Origin: Paralithodes platypus
Taxonomy: Eukaryota; Arthropoda; Malacostraca; Decapoda; Lithodidae
Assembly (NCBI GenBank): GCA_032716605.1
Contig: CM064573.1
Location: 1,408,191-1,472,190 of the forward strand
DNA length: 64,000 nucleotides
Reading direction: 5' to 3'
In this document: positions 30,138-41,704 of the stretch, piece by piece
Numbering within the stretch: the stretch's first letter is position 1
How the letters are laid out: each line of letters begins with the position of its first letter
The notes under the pieces: generated by a model
What the model was told of the DNA's origin: nothing
Database searches by the model: none
The model's input: the letters and a program-made list of their open reading frames with translations, nothing else
Program-made: the position numbers and the translations under genes

Positions 30138-30476
30138 TTAAGGGCAGGTTTCTACTTTGTTCCCTAGACCTCCATCAAGCTTAAAATTACACCCCCTTCA
30201 CCCCCTTTCAAGATAAATTGGTACATTTTTCGGTAGAAAATGTCCAGGCTGAAGGTCGATTACTCTTCATATTACAGGCTCGCTATCGCTCGCCAGGTAA
30301 AAATCAACTCCTAAATGGCACAAAAGAACTTAATATTAAGAAAGAAATGGGGCGAAATGTATCAAAATCGCCAAAACTAATGGAACGAACGTCTTAAAAT
30401 GTCAAAACTAATATGCTAAACATGAGGGAGAAGGGGGTCCCGAAAAAGCGACTACCTCCCCCTTAATGGCCTCGTG
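30138..30476 (+). mobile_element. TTAA family A element, copy A14
   Basis: TTAA at both borders. It truncates the last 42-bp unit (GTGTATGGTGTAA|TTAA). Confidence 0.9.
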
Positions 30477-30838
30477 GATAAGGTACTAATAGTATATGAG
30501 ACAGGTGAAATACTGTATATGGTGTTGAAAGGTATGGTGGGTGGGGGTGCTGTGCTAGGAATGATTAATTATAGGGAGACTTTCCACTTAAGGAGATTTT
30601 TCTGGATCCCTTCTCCCTCATGTTTAGCCCCATTAGTTTTGAGATTTTAAGACGTTCACCCTATTAGTTTGGTGATTTTTAGACCTTTCACCCCATTTCT
30701 TTGTGAATATTAAGACCATTCGTGCCATTTAGGTGTCGAGCGATAGCGAGGCTGTAATTTTAAAAGTAGCTGGCCTTTGGCCGAGACATTTTCTGCCGAA
30801 AAATGTAAAAAATTATCTCAAAGGGGTGGGGGGGGTCT

Positions 30839-30877
<39 letters not shown>

Positions 30878-31042
30878 CTTGATGGAGGTCTAAGGAAAAA
30901 ACTAAAAAACACTTAATAGATAAATATATAGAGCAAAAATCAAGCACTACCCCCTGGCCTCTTGGTTAAAATATATAATAGTATGAGACAGGTGAAATAT
31001 ATGGTGTTGAAAGGAAGGGTGGGTGCTGTGATAGGAATGATG
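30477..31042. repeat. 88-bp direct repeat flanking copy A15
   Basis: 30477-30564 and 30955-31042 are diverged direct copies (TGGCCTCKTGG .. GACAGGTGAAATA .. GGTGTTGAAAGG .. AGGAATGAT). They abut A15 exactly. The same host segment also seeds the 42-bp array upstream of A14. Confidence 0.85.
30565..30954 (-). mobile_element. TTAA family A element, copy A15
   Basis: Opposite orientation to A13 and A14. A T33 run at 30839-30872 disrupts the proximal arm. The right TTAA is lost (CCCCCTGG). Confidence 0.8.
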
Positions 31043-31239
31043 GAATGATTAGGTTTTGTATATGATGCATTGTTTAGTATTGATTTAGATATGTATTTAT
31101 TTATTTAGATATGTATTTATTTATTTAGATATGTATTTATTTATTTATTTAATTATATTATATTTTATTTACGTATTTATTATTGGGCCTGAGTATACAG
31201 TATTTAGTGTATTTATTTTTGTTAATGCATCAGCGTCTA
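31043..31239. repeat. AT-rich (ATTT)n tract
   Basis: Three 20-bp units TTTAGATATGTATTTATTTA near 31085-31140, then ATTT repeats. Confidence 0.7.
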
Positions 31240-31578
31240 TTAAGGGGAGGTATTTACTTTGTTCCCTAGACATCCATCAAGCTTAAAATTACACCCCCTA
31301 GACCCCCTTTCAAGATAAATTTGTCATTTTTCGGTAGAACATTTTTCCGGCCTTCGAAGGCCGGTTCCTCTTAAATTACAGGCTCGCTATCGCTCGCCAG
31401 GAAAATATCGACACCAATATGGCACGAAAGTTCTTAAAATTGGCAGAAATGGGTCGAAAGTTCTTAAAATCGCCAAACTAAAGGGGGCGAGCGTCTTAAA
31501 ATCTCAAAAGCAATGGGGCTAGACATGAGGGAGAAAGGGGTCCAGAAAAAAGTCCCTCAAGTGGAAATCTCCCATTAA
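31240..31578 (+). mobile_element. TTAA family A element, copy A16
   Basis: TTAA at both borders. The palindrome carries an extra CGAA (CGGCCTTCGAAGGCCGG), making a longer perfect hairpin. Confidence 0.9.
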
Positions 31579-31599
31579 TGCCAGTTTTTATGTTTGCAG

Positions 31600-31633
31600 A
31601 TTGTAAAGGCTGGATCGCTGCTCTGCTTGGCGG
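31600..31633 (+). other. candidate 34-nt microexon
   Basis: Preceded by TTTTTATGTTTGCAG and followed by CGG|GTGAGTACT: good acceptor and donor consensus around a GC-richer segment. One phase reads CKGWIAALLG without a stop. A16 ends only 21 bp upstream, so the branchpoint would lie in transposon DNA. No neighbouring exon was found. Confidence 0.2.
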
Positions 31634-31663
31634 GTGAGTACTTAGTGGATTTACTTTCTCAAT

Positions 31664-32205
31664 TGCCGACTTGCGAGTTTCGTTCTATAAGTTCTACAGT
31701 AGACGCATCCCCGAATGTTCATCACTACTGTCACTCTCCATCGTCAGTGTTTCTGAAAAAGTAAACAGAATCATAATTAGTACCGTGCGAATTAATGATT
31801 TCAAATTCATTACCGAATTAGATAGAATGTAGCATTTGACTGCAGCTGAAATATGAAAACAAAATTAAATACTGTTTACCTTTATCTAGTGTTATTTAAT
31901 AATTTATGTTGATTTTTTTTTTAGTAGTAAAATTCTTAATAACCAGTTGGGTTCTATGTTTATGAAACACGGTCGATCCAGTTTTATCCCTGCATTGCTG
32001 TTGTATAGAAGCCTGCACGATCAACATGTACGAATTTGTGGGTGAAAAAAAGTCTATTAACCCTGGAACATGAGACCGATGATAGAAAACTTCATTTTCT
32101 TCCTTGATTTGCTTGATTTCAACATACGTTTTATCCATTAGACATCTACTTTATTATTGTATTTGTGTTTAATACCGATGTTTACGGCTCCAACTTCCTT
32201 TAGTC
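31664..32205. mobile_element. possible MITE E copy 1
   Basis: Left CTTGCGAGTTTCGTTCTATA and right GTTTACGGCTCCAACTTCCT resemble the two ends of copy 2 at 35051-35260. The interior is longer and unmatched. Tentative. Confidence 0.4.
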
Positions 32206-32619
32206 CGGGAGCAGATATTCAAAAGTGGCCTAGAAATACGAAAACGTAGCACACCCAGTATTAACTTTGTCTGACTTTTTGTTCAGGTTGAGATACACCT
32301 AAGAAACATTCCTAGCCCTGTTGTAGTGGTAAATTATTGTGGTATAGGTAATTTGGTACGAGCGATAGAACATACCGAGGGCACGCGGCGGACTTTCGGA
32401 AAACTAAATATTCAAAAATAGTGATATCTTTCTACATAATAAAGCTACATACTTCATTATGGTGTCAAAATGTAAGGAATAACAAGATGTATACTGAAAA
32501 TAACACTTGGTAGCCATATCTTTGATCTTACTAACAACAAAATGAAAAAAACTCAAATAATTCAACCAAAAAATACTTCGGTTTCGCCGCGGTCAATATA
32601 CACAAATTATAATATTCTC
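32206..32619. other. no recognised feature
   Basis: Unique, AT-rich, no repeated termini seen. Confidence 0.45.
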
Positions 32620-34265
32620 AAAACTATAGCACCTAGTTACATGTTTGATGTACCAAAACTATAGCACCTAGTTACATGTTTGATGTACCAAAACTATAGC
32701 ACCTAGTTACATGTTTGATGTACCAAAACTATAGCACCTAGTTACATGTTTGATGTACCAAAACTATAGCACCTAGTTACATGTTTGATGTACCAAAACT
32801 ATAGCACCTAGTTACATGTTTGATGTACCAAAACTATAGCACCTAGTTACATGTTTGATGTACCAAAACTATAGCACCTAGTTACATGTTTGATGTACCA
32901 AACCTATAGCACCTAGTTACATGTTTGATGTACCAAAACTATAGCACCTAGTTACATGTTTGATGTACCAAAACTATAGCACCGAGTTACATGTTTGATG
33001 TACCAAAACTATAGCACCGAGTTACATGTTTGATGTACCAAAACTATACCACCGAGTTACATGTTTGATGTACCAAAACTATAGCACCGAGTTACATGTT
33101 TGATGTACCAAAACTATAGCACCTAGTTACATGTTTGATGTACCAAAACTATAGCACCGAGTTACATGTTTGATGTACCAAAACTATAGCACCTAGTTAC
33201 ATGTTTGATGTACCAAAACTATAGCACCGAGTTACATGTTTGATGTACCAAAACTATAGCACCTAGTTACATGTTTGATGTACCAAAACTATAGCACCGA
33301 GTTACATGTTTGATGTACCAAAACTATAGCACCGAGTTACATGTTTGATGTACCAAAACTATAGCACCTAGTTACATGTTTGATGTACCAAAACTATAGC
33401 ACCGAGTTACATGTTTGATGTACCAAAACTATAGCACCTAGTTACATGTTTGATGTACCAAAACTATAGCACCTAGTTACATGTTTGATGTACCAAAACT
33501 ATAGCACCTAGTTACATGTTTGATGTCCCAAAACTATAGCACCTAGTTACATGTTTGATGTACCAAAACTATAGCACCGAGTTACATGTTTGATGTACCA
33601 AAACTATAGCACCGAGTTACATGTTTGATGTACCAAAACTATAGCACCGAGTTACATGTTTGATGTACCAAAACTATAGCAGAGTTACATGTTTGATGTA
33701 CCAAAACTATAGCACCGAGTTACATGTTTGATGTACCAAAACTATAGCACCGAGTTACATGTTTGATGTACCAAAACTATAGCACCGAGTTACATGTTTG
33801 ATGTACCAAAACTATAGCACCGAGTTACATGTTTGATGTACCAAAACTATAGCACCGAGTTACATGTTTGATGTACCAAAACTATAGCACCTAGTTACAT
33901 GTTTGATGTACCAAAACTATAGCACCTAGTTACATGTTTGATGTACCAAAACTATAGCACCGAGTTACATGTTTGATGTACCAAAACTATAGCACCGAGT
34001 TACATGTTTGATGTACCAAAACTATAGCACCTAGTTACATGTTTGATGTACCAAAACTATAGCACCTAGTTACATGTTTGATGTCCCAAAACTATAGCAC
34101 CTAGTTACATGTTTGATGTACCAAAACTATAGCACCTAGTTACATGTTTGATGTACCAAAACTATAGCACCTAGTTACATGTTTGATGTACCAAAACTAT
34201 AGCACCTAGTTACATGTTTGATGTACCAAAACTATAGCACCTAGTTACATGTTTGATGTACCAAA
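32620..34265. repeat. 35-bp satellite array, ~47 copies
   Basis: The unit is AAAACTATAGCACCTAGTTA plus CATGTTTGATGTACC. Copies are nearly identical except for one biallelic position (CCTAG or CCGAG), rare ATGTCCC variants, and one unit with a 3-bp deletion at 33681. No spacers, so not a CRISPR array. No ORF. Confidence 0.97.
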
Positions 34266-34859
34266 ATCATCGTCTACTATTCCCTCAAATAACCAGACCA
34301 AATAACTGACTCACTTCTATACATAAGGTTTGTTTATCACCACAAACATAACCCAACCCCCTAATTTTGTGCGGACGGTAAAATTGTCGCAATTTAAGGA
34401 TTATCAAGTTTTGCATCTCACTGTACAAGTTTGTGATGTTAGTTATGGGCCAGAATTGATTGTTATATTATATTATAGTAACAAAAGTCACTAACACACA
34501 TTTGCAAACCAAATTGCAGAAACTACTCAAAAGTAAGCAAATCGCACGAAATCAAGGCAACATTTGGCTCGGATTTTCGTATGTTTCAAGGAGGCATAAT
34601 TATGGATCTGGATGGATCCACGATGGATTGAGAGGGGGCTCTGCCACCTCTCTCTCTCCCCCCCCCCCCAGGACTTATTGTAATCATCATCTATGTTGCC
34701 AGTATGAACATATAAATACTTCGTATAAGTCAAGCGTTCCCCCTGTTATAAGGCACATCTATTTTTACAGTACGTGTTCTATAGGTTGCTTATATACCAT
34801 ATTACCTACCTTGCTGTACATGTCATTACCGTCACAAATGCATTATATGGGACCTAAAT
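34266..34859. other. no recognised feature
   Basis: Unique-looking. The 140-codon open frame at 34460-34882 has no recognised domain and ends in SINE DNA. Confidence 0.4.
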
Positions 34860-34936
34860 GGTGGATCACATGCTTTCATTAATTTCATTGGAAGGTGTTT
34901 GGGGTTGAGAAGTGAAATTAATAGATTAGATTATAC
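34860..34936 (+). mobile_element. SINE S2 3' fragment
   Basis: GGATCACATGCTTTCATTAA, then 'ttcattggaaggtgtttgggg' and 'gtgaaattaatag', as in the S2 copy at 36778-36905. No tRNA head. Confidence 0.7.
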
Positions 34937-35050
34937 AGCACTGTAAAACCAAGAACTCTCCTTATAGACGACCGCTTTGTTTACATTACTCGTACACTGG
35001 CGATCACGTTCCCGCCTATTTTGACTGCCGTGGGATACAATAATATACCA

Positions 35051-35260
35051 CTTGCGAGTTTCAGGCTATGAGGAAGTTGGAGCTGTAGACATCGATAATT
35101 AGCAGAATAACCAGCGATAATGATGGTTTAGTACATTAATAAATACACAAAACCAAATTCAGCATACTATTGATCCATCAGAAACCTACAAAATGACTGT
35201 ACATGTGTTTAATATCGATGTTTACAGCTCCAACTTCCTTAATAGACCAAAACTCGCAAG
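35051..35260. mobile_element. MITE E copy 2
   Basis: Inverted ends: CTTGCGAGTTT at 35051 against AAACTCGCAAG at 35260. An inner pair AGGAAGTTGGAGCTGTAGAC / TTTACAGCTCCAACTTCCT is spaced symmetrically. About 210 bp, no ORF. Confidence 0.65.
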
Positions 35261-35572
35261 GGGTCAATTGGTAGAGCTCACTTCACCCCCCCATGAGTTA
35301 TTGCCATTATCATATACAGTATAATTGCCAGCAGGAGGCAAATAATTATTAAAAACGGGTGAGTTATTGGAGGAATAATTATGAGTCTTTTATTCTAATT
35401 CCAATGCTATATAAGCATTACCAATTAACAAACATGTATTTGATTTCGTAATCCACTAGCGTAATCTATTCATGTGGTTAATTATAATTGCGAAAGAGAT
35501 TAAACACACTCACTCACTCACTCACTCACTCACTCACTCACTCACTCACTCACTCACTCACTCACTCACTCA

Positions 35573-35622
<50 letters not shown>

Positions 35623-35682
35623 GTCTTGTGTAAAAAAGCTCTATTGTGAATACGACTATCTTGACACTGATTGCTTATTGTG
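35261..35682. repeat. unique sequence then (ACTC)n-(CA)n microsatellite
   Basis: (CACT)n at 35507-35575 passes into (CA)n to 35621. Nothing recognised in 35261-35505. Confidence 0.85.
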
Positions 35683-36074
35683 TTCAGGGGATAGTGCATA
35701 TTTTGGGGGTCTATTTGATTATAATATTTATGTTCATATATTATTTAGTTTCCTCGCTAGACCTTCATCAAGCTTAAACAAAAACCCACTCCCTAGACTC
35801 CCTTTAAGATAAATTTGTACATTTTCCGATAGTTCTCTTAAATATACAGGCTTGCTATCTCTCTCCAGGAAGAAATCGACAACTAAATGGCACGACAGGT
35901 CTTAATGTTGACAAGGAAATGGGGCGGAAGGTCTTAAAATCGACAAACTAATGGGCCAAATGTCCTAAAATCGACAAACTAATGGGACAAACGTCTTAAA
36001 ATCTCAAGACTAATGGGGCTAAACATGAGGAAGAAGTGGGGGGGGGGGCATAAAAACTACCCATGTCCCCTTAA
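35683..36074 (+). mobile_element. TTAA family A element, copy A17
   Basis: Left border TTCAGGGGATAGTGC (decayed TTAA), right TTAA at 36071-36074. The hairpin/palindrome core is deleted between TTTTCCGATAG and TTCTCTTAAAT. The 'aatgggncaaangtcctaaaatcgacaaacta' block is duplicated at 35945-35990. Confidence 0.8.
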
Positions 36075-36223
36075 ATAATTGAACAAGCTGTGGGACTTGA
36101 TTTATTTATTGTATTTTGTCCTTTCAATAATGATGTGCAACCTTCAACATGCTTATTTTAATTGTTGGATGATATTTTTTTGTATTATGTTCCTTGTATC
36201 TTTAATTAATCTTACTGTCAAGG

Positions 36224-36365
<142 letters not shown>

Positions 36366-36462
36366 CAATAACAAGTTAGGCGGAGGCTACCTTATCTCCC
36401 ACTATCGGCAAATTCAATCAGACGTTTGACTGAGTGTTCGTAAATCAGACCAGCCCCTTCAC

Positions 36463-36464
<2 letters not shown>

Positions 36465-36504
<40 letters not shown>

Positions 36505-36562
36505 GAAGAGAGAGAGAGAGAGAGAGAGAGGGAGGGGAGAGAGGAGGAGGAGGCAGGAATAC

Positions 36563-36616
<54 letters not shown>

Positions 36617-36630
36617 ATATATATATATAC
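36465..36630. repeat. (GA)n and (AT)n microsatellites
   Basis: GA blocks at 36467-36497, 36508-36531 and 36566-36612, then (AT)n to 36628. Confidence 0.95.
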
Positions 36631-36777
36631 CGGTAGTTCATACTCTCAAAATCCTATACTATATTAAAGAGAGAGTGAAGGCAATAAGATAGATAGGTCG
36701 ACTGTAATAGCAAAAAGTATAATAATCTGAAGATAATTACCATGTATTCACCTATTCAGAATTATAATAGTAATTGT

Positions 36778-36905
36778 CTATCTTCATGGTGTAATGGGTT
36801 AAGATCTGTATGTGGTAACCCAGGTTCGAATCCCGGGTGGATCATAATCTTTCATTAATTTCATTGGGAGGTGTTTGATGGTGGAAGCGAGATTAATATA
36901 TTATA
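36778..36905 (+). mobile_element. tRNA-derived SINE, family S2
   Basis: Head TATCTTCATGGTGTAATGGG, B box GGTTCGAATCCCGGG at 36823-36837, tail CATTGGGAGGTGTTTGATGG. Confidence 0.8.
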
Positions 36906-37008
36906 TTATATATCACTAAATGATATAAAATATATAAATCTATGTGATGCAATGCTAGTGAGAGGTAAGCTAACAATTATATCGGTACTGTATATCGCCA
37001 AAAATATC

Positions 37009-37225
37009 TTAACCCCTTCTGTACCGGCGACGTCTTTTTCATATTATTCTAGCTATATTTAGACGATTGTGTGCAGTTTTAGAAGGATCTGTGGTAGTAA
37101 AAAAGGGTTAAGTGAGATAGGTCGAAGCCTGTTAATTGCTGGAGGCCCTTTTTAAGCTGAATAAAAATGTCTAATAATAGGTAGAATCTAGTTAAAAGGA
37201 CGGCAACCGATGCAGAAAGGGTTAA
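37009..37225 (+). mobile_element. TTAA family C element, complete
   Basis: TTAACCCCTTCTGTACCGGC to GATGCAGAAAGGGTTAA, 217 bp. The interior resembles the 8.0-8.4 kb copies more than the 22.5-kb copy (GATCTGTGGTAGTA, GTCGAAGCCTG). Confidence 0.9.
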
Positions 37226-37680
37226 AAATAATTCAGAGCGGAAAATATATATGAAAAGAGGAGGGGGAGGGGGGGGGGGCGGAAAGATAATATAGCTCGC
37301 GAAGAAATCAAGAACAAGATAGAGAGATAGTGCTGGGGGGGGGGGGGGGGTCTTGTTGGTGATAAGGAAATGAGTATGGAGAGAGAGAGAGTGAAGAAAT
37401 ATGAGGAAGGAGAGAGAGAGAGTGAGAGTAAAAAAATATGAGGAAGGAGAGAGAGGAAATGTAGTAATATGAGTAAGGAGAGAGAGAGACAGAGAGAATG
37501 AGTAAGGAGAGAGAGGAAGTGAAGTAATATGAGTAAGGAGAGAGAGAGGAAATAAAGGAATATGAGCAAAGAGAGAAAGGAAGTTAAGAAATAAAGAGTT
37601 AAGCAAGGAAATGAAGAAATATGAGAAAGGAGTGAGGAAATGTGAAAGGGGAGGTGGAGGAGGAGAGATAGGGCAAAACA
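37226..37680. repeat. GA-rich minisatellite
   Basis: Units of about 35-45 bp with 'gaaatatgaggaaggagagagaga' at 37380-37640, and poly-G at 37332-37352. Minus-strand Phe/Leu/Ser frames are spurious. Confidence 0.8.
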
Positions 37681-37739
37681 AACATTGAAAACAAGGACAA
37701 TAAAACTAGGAACAATAAAATATATAAATAAATAACAAG

Positions 37740-37788
<49 letters not shown>

Positions 37789-37904
37789 ATATAACAAGGT
37801 AAATGAATAAGAACATAAATTATAAGATATAATATATAGTATAAGATGTAGTTTAAAATATAAGATATAATTCAAAGTATTAACAATCCATAATAAAATA
37901 GTAC
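37681..37904. repeat. AT-rich sequence with (AT)n
   Basis: (AT)n 37743-37783. Weak 'aatataagatata' repeats follow. Confidence 0.8.
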
Positions 37905-38068
37905 AAAGGAGTACAAAGGAAATCAAACAACAACAGATCTAGTGACCCTTCTAGGTTGCTTGTCCTCCAAAACACTGAGGATCAAGTGTCCAAACAGTGG
38001 TTTAGAGTGGGTAAGGGAACATTGGAAAGGGAATTACTGCCCTGGAACTAATATCCGTGGCAGGATAG
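37905..38068 (-). mobile_element. LINE 3'UTR fragment (RLTAFVNE family)
   Basis: Minus strand ends with TTTGTACTCCTTTGTACT (two tail units) at 37905-37922 and includes the conserved 3'UTR up to about 38068. No coding part remains. Confidence 0.85.
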
Positions 38069-38314
38069 TGTTGATGGGCGTGTCTTGGAGGAGATAAGAA
38101 ATAAGAATAATGAGAGAGGCGATAATGAATGGGGAAGTGGAGGAGGAGAGATAAGGCATGTGGGGGCAGCGATAATTTGATAACAGCAAAGGAGTAGTAG
38201 GCCAAAGAAACGAAAAAGAGGTATTGAAACTTGTTTGAGAGAAATATTGATATTGGAACTGGTATGCACAAAATAAATAAAAAAAGATGGGTATTGGAAG
38301 TGAGATATACTGTA

Positions 38315-38367
<53 letters not shown>

Positions 38368-38660
38368 ATATATGAAGATATGAAAGAGTAAAATAAATAG
38401 GAACAAGAGGTATAACATCAAATTTAAATTATAAAACCTATTAGATATGATAATTTGACTTCCATATACCTTTCCTAATGTGAATTAAATCGTTTAATAA
38501 TAGTTAGACAATAGAAAAGACATGCGTATTGGATCTTGAAAGGGTTAAGTGAATAGGGTTTACATGGAATTACTAATAATTTCTAATAATTCCAAATTCT
38601 ATAATTACGGAAGGGTAGAATGATATCTTACATTAAATTATGTTTTTGAACTCTGTTAAC
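38069..38660. other. no gene; (AT)n tract
   Basis: (AT)n at 38317-38365. The rest is unique-looking, with a distant C-like 'gtattggatcttgaaagggTTAA' at about 38526-38550. Confidence 0.5.
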
Positions 38661-39027
38661 TTAAGGGGGTAGTGCTTGTTTTTTGGCCTATGTATGTATT
38701 TATTAATTTATTTTTAGCTTTCTCGCTAGACCTCCATCAAGCTAAAAAAAAAAAAAAAAATTCAAGATCAATTTGTAAATGTTTACATAGAACAATGTCC
38801 CGACCAAAGGCCGGTTATTACTAAATTACAGTCTCGCTATCGCTCGCCAGGACGAAACGCGACACCTAAATTGTACGAAAGGTCTTAATGTTCACAAAGA
38901 ATTGGGTAGAAAGGTCTTTAAATCGCCAAATTAATGGGACGAACGTCTTAAAATATCAAAACTAATGGGGCTAAACATGAGTGAGAAGGGGGGGGGGGGG
39001 GGCACAAAAAGCAACCATCCCCCTTAA
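38661..39027 (+). mobile_element. TTAA family A element, copy A18
   Basis: TTAAGGGGGTAGTGCTTG at left and ATCCCCCTTAA at right. The 'caccccctagaccccc' segment is replaced by a 17-A run, and there is a poly-G at 38989-39002. Confidence 0.88.
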
Positions 39028-39210
39028 AAAAAAATCAATTTAAATAAGAGAATGAACACAAATATTTGAAAACAAAAAAAATCCCTGACATTAAATTAAT
39101 TAATTTTGAAATGTGTAGACCATTTTCATTAAAGGTTACTTTGGGCTGTCACACTAATTAATTTACTAAAATTACATCAACAGTAATTTGCCAATCATAC
39201 AACAAAGTAA

Positions 39211-39600
39211 TTAAGGGGGGCTCACCGTTTTTTTTTTATCTATCTCTCCTTTTTTTCTCTTTCCCTGGCTTGTATCCATTCGGCCCCATTCAGCCAACTG
39301 TATTAAGACTTTTATCCCCATCCAGGTGTCGATTTCTTCCTGGCGAGCGGTAACGAGCCAGCATTGTATGGAGAAATCCGGCTCCGCCGGAGCCATTTTT
39401 CTATCGAAAAATGTACAAATTTAGCTTGCTATCAAAACAAAAATATATATATGCTGGCTCGCTACCGCTCGCCAGGAAAATATTTACGTCTGGAATGGGG
39501 GTAAAAGTCTTAAAACAGTAGGCTGAATGGGGCTGAATGGTTACAAGCCAAAGAGTGAGGGAGAGAAAGAGAAAAACAAAAACGAGGCGGGCTCCCTTAA
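39211..39600 (+). mobile_element. TTAA family B element, copy B6
   Basis: TTAAGGGGGGCTCACCG to GGCGGGCTCCCTTAA with both arms well preserved. The palindrome is CGGCTCCGCCGGAGCC. Confidence 0.92.
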
Positions 39601-39763
39601 CACTTTGATTGATGACCTTGATTGCACTACTCCAGTATTCCTTAGTCAGGACGGGTATAAATATGAGAAAGAGAAAAACAAAAACGAGGCGGGCTCCCTT
39701 AACACTTTGATTGATGACCTTGATTGCACTACTCCAGTATTCCTTAGTCAGACGGGTATAAAT
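39554..39763. repeat. ~104-bp recent tandem duplication of B6 end plus host
   Basis: Two almost identical copies run from GAGAAAGAGAAAAACAAAAA through the element end CTCCCTTAA and 60 bp of flank to GGGTATAAAT. The duplication includes transposon terminus and host DNA together, so it post-dates the insertion. Confidence 0.92.
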
Positions 39764-40298
39764 AATTTACAATAGATTGCCACATAATTTACAATAGATT
39801 GGCCACATAATTTACAATAGATTGGCCACATAATTTACAATAGATTGCCACATAATTTACAATAGATTGCCACATAATTTACAATAGATGGCCACATAAT
39901 TTACAATAGATGGCCACATAATTTACAATAGATGGCCACATAATTTACAATAGATGGCCACATAATTTACAATAGATGGCCACATAATTTACAATAGATG
40001 GCCACATAATTTACAATAGATTGCCACATAATTTACAATAGATGGCCACATAATTTACAATAGATTGCCACATAATTTACAATAGATTGCCACATAATTT
40101 ACAATAGATTGCCACATAATTTACAATAGATGGCCACATAATTTACAATAGATTGCCACATAATTTACAATAGATTGCCACATAATTTACAATAGATTGC
40201 CACATAATTTACAATAGATTGGCCACATAATTTATAATAGATTGCCACATAATTTATAATAGATGGCCACATAATTTACAATAGATGGCCACATAATT
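39761..40298. repeat. 22-bp minisatellite, ~24 copies
   Basis: Unit CACATAATTTACAATAGATT plus GC, with TT/TG and GG variants. Confidence 0.95.
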
Positions 40299-40317
40299 TT
40301 GCTTACTGTAAAATTTG

Positions 40318-40656
40318 TTAAGGGGACGTTTTTAGTTAGTTCCCTAGACCTCCATCAAGCTTAAAATTATACCCCCTAGACCCCCTTTCAAGATAAATGT
40401 GTAAATTTTTCGGTAGAAAAATGTCCTGGCCGAAGGCCAGCTCCTCTTCAATTACAGGCTCGCTATCGCTCGCCAGGAAAATATCGACACCTTACTGGCA
40501 TGAAAGGTCTTAAAATTGACAGAAATGGGGCGAAAGTTCTTAAAATCGCCAAACTAATGGGGCGAACGTCTTAAAATATCAAAAGCAATGCCCCATTACC
40601 CCATGAGGGAGAAATGAGCCAAGAAAAAAATCCTTCAAGTGGAAATCTCCCCTTAA
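40318..40656 (+). mobile_element. TTAA family A element, copy A19
   Basis: TTAA at both borders and an intact core. The distal box is rearranged to ATGCCCCATTACCCCATGAG. Confidence 0.9.
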
Positions 40657-40821
40657 GAAAAAAACAAAAAGGCTTAGATCCTACTATCACATTATGCCTG
40701 TTTGTAACATGTTTATAAATAACAGTAGATTTTTGTTTTCAATTCATTGCATTATATTTTATAGTGAAATTTATTATTAATAATAATAATAATCGGTTTT
40801 ATTTCGACCCGGCAGCCAATG

Positions 40822-40829
<8 letters not shown>
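40657..40829. other. no recognised feature
   Basis: AT-rich spacer with a short (AAT)n at 40773-40792. Confidence 0.4.
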
Positions 40830-40871
<42 letters not shown>

Positions 40872-40908
40872 AGAGAGATTGAGAAAAGAGCAGATAGCGG
40901 GAGAAGGA

Positions 40909-40960
<52 letters not shown>

Positions 40961-41031
40961 GAGAGATCCACACCTGTACATAATTACTGATGTTTATCGT
41001 TGTGATGGATACCTACCTTACTCAATACCTG

Positions 41032-41128
<97 letters not shown>
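40830..41128. repeat. (GT)n, (GA)n, (CA)n microsatellites
   Basis: (GT)n 40830-40868, (GA)n 40912-40966, (CA)n 41034-41128. Confidence 0.97.
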
Positions 41129-41129
<1 letters not shown>

Positions 41130-41228
41130 TAATTCTTCTATCAGATATACTTATCCAACACGCTGGATAATCACCTGTTTATAATCAAGCATTTCCTTGA
41201 CGTAGACCGCTTCTTCCTATCTATCTAT

Positions 41229-41500
41229 CTATTGCCTGACGCCGTGATCCCCGAAGGGGTGGCCACGAACGAACCGCCCCCATGCACCTCTGTCCCCAGT
41301 CAGTCGACGCCCCTCCCCCCAACCAGCACCGCCTTCGTTCATGTACTTCCTCACTCCATCCTTCCACCTCTCATTCGGTCTACCTCTCCCTCTCTGTCCC
41401 TCCACCTCGCTCTCGTACACCCTCTTAGTCATTCTCTCGCTTTCCATATGGCCGAACCATCTCAAGTTGTTCCTTTTCACACTTTCTTCCTGAGACTCTT
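41229..41500 (-). pseudogene. LINE C-terminal fragment (RWFGH..GRGRP type)
   Basis: The minus-strand frame encodes RNNLRWFGHMESERMTKRVY, EGQRGRGRPNERWKDGVRKY and a final GDRGAWGRFVRGHPFG. The RWFGH-x(n)-GRGRP-x2-RW arrangement is typical of the tail of RTE-like and related non-LTR RTs. No RT core is present. A 20-bp (TCTA)n lies just 3' of it (41216-41232). Confidence 0.8.
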
Positions 41501-41704
41501 AATTGGCCTTCAAACTGTTTTATTTACCTTTATATATTTATTTATTCTGTTTTATAACGACGGTCGAGGTTAATAAGTGTTGTCAGATATTTCACAAAGT
41601 TTCGGACACTGACTAATACTCTGAGGGATAAGCACTTTTCCCAGTAACTATAAAGATACCAATAACACTTGTTGAGCGATAACCACTGGAATCTATGGCA
41701 ACAC
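41501..41704. other. no recognised feature
   Basis: Unique-looking sequence before A20. Confidence 0.4.

Noticed and set aside
28456..30184. 349-codon VYGVERYWWVLLIE repeat protein
   Set aside because: Open only because the unit length is a multiple of three; broken by 39/45-bp variants into several frames and ends in a transposon.
32620..34265. CRISPR array
   Set aside because: Contiguous 35-bp tandem units with no unique spacers, in eukaryotic repeat DNA, and no cas genes.
34460..34882. 140-codon ORF as a host gene
   Set aside because: No recognisable domain, Ser/Tyr/His-rich, ends inside SINE-derived sequence, no splice or promoter context.
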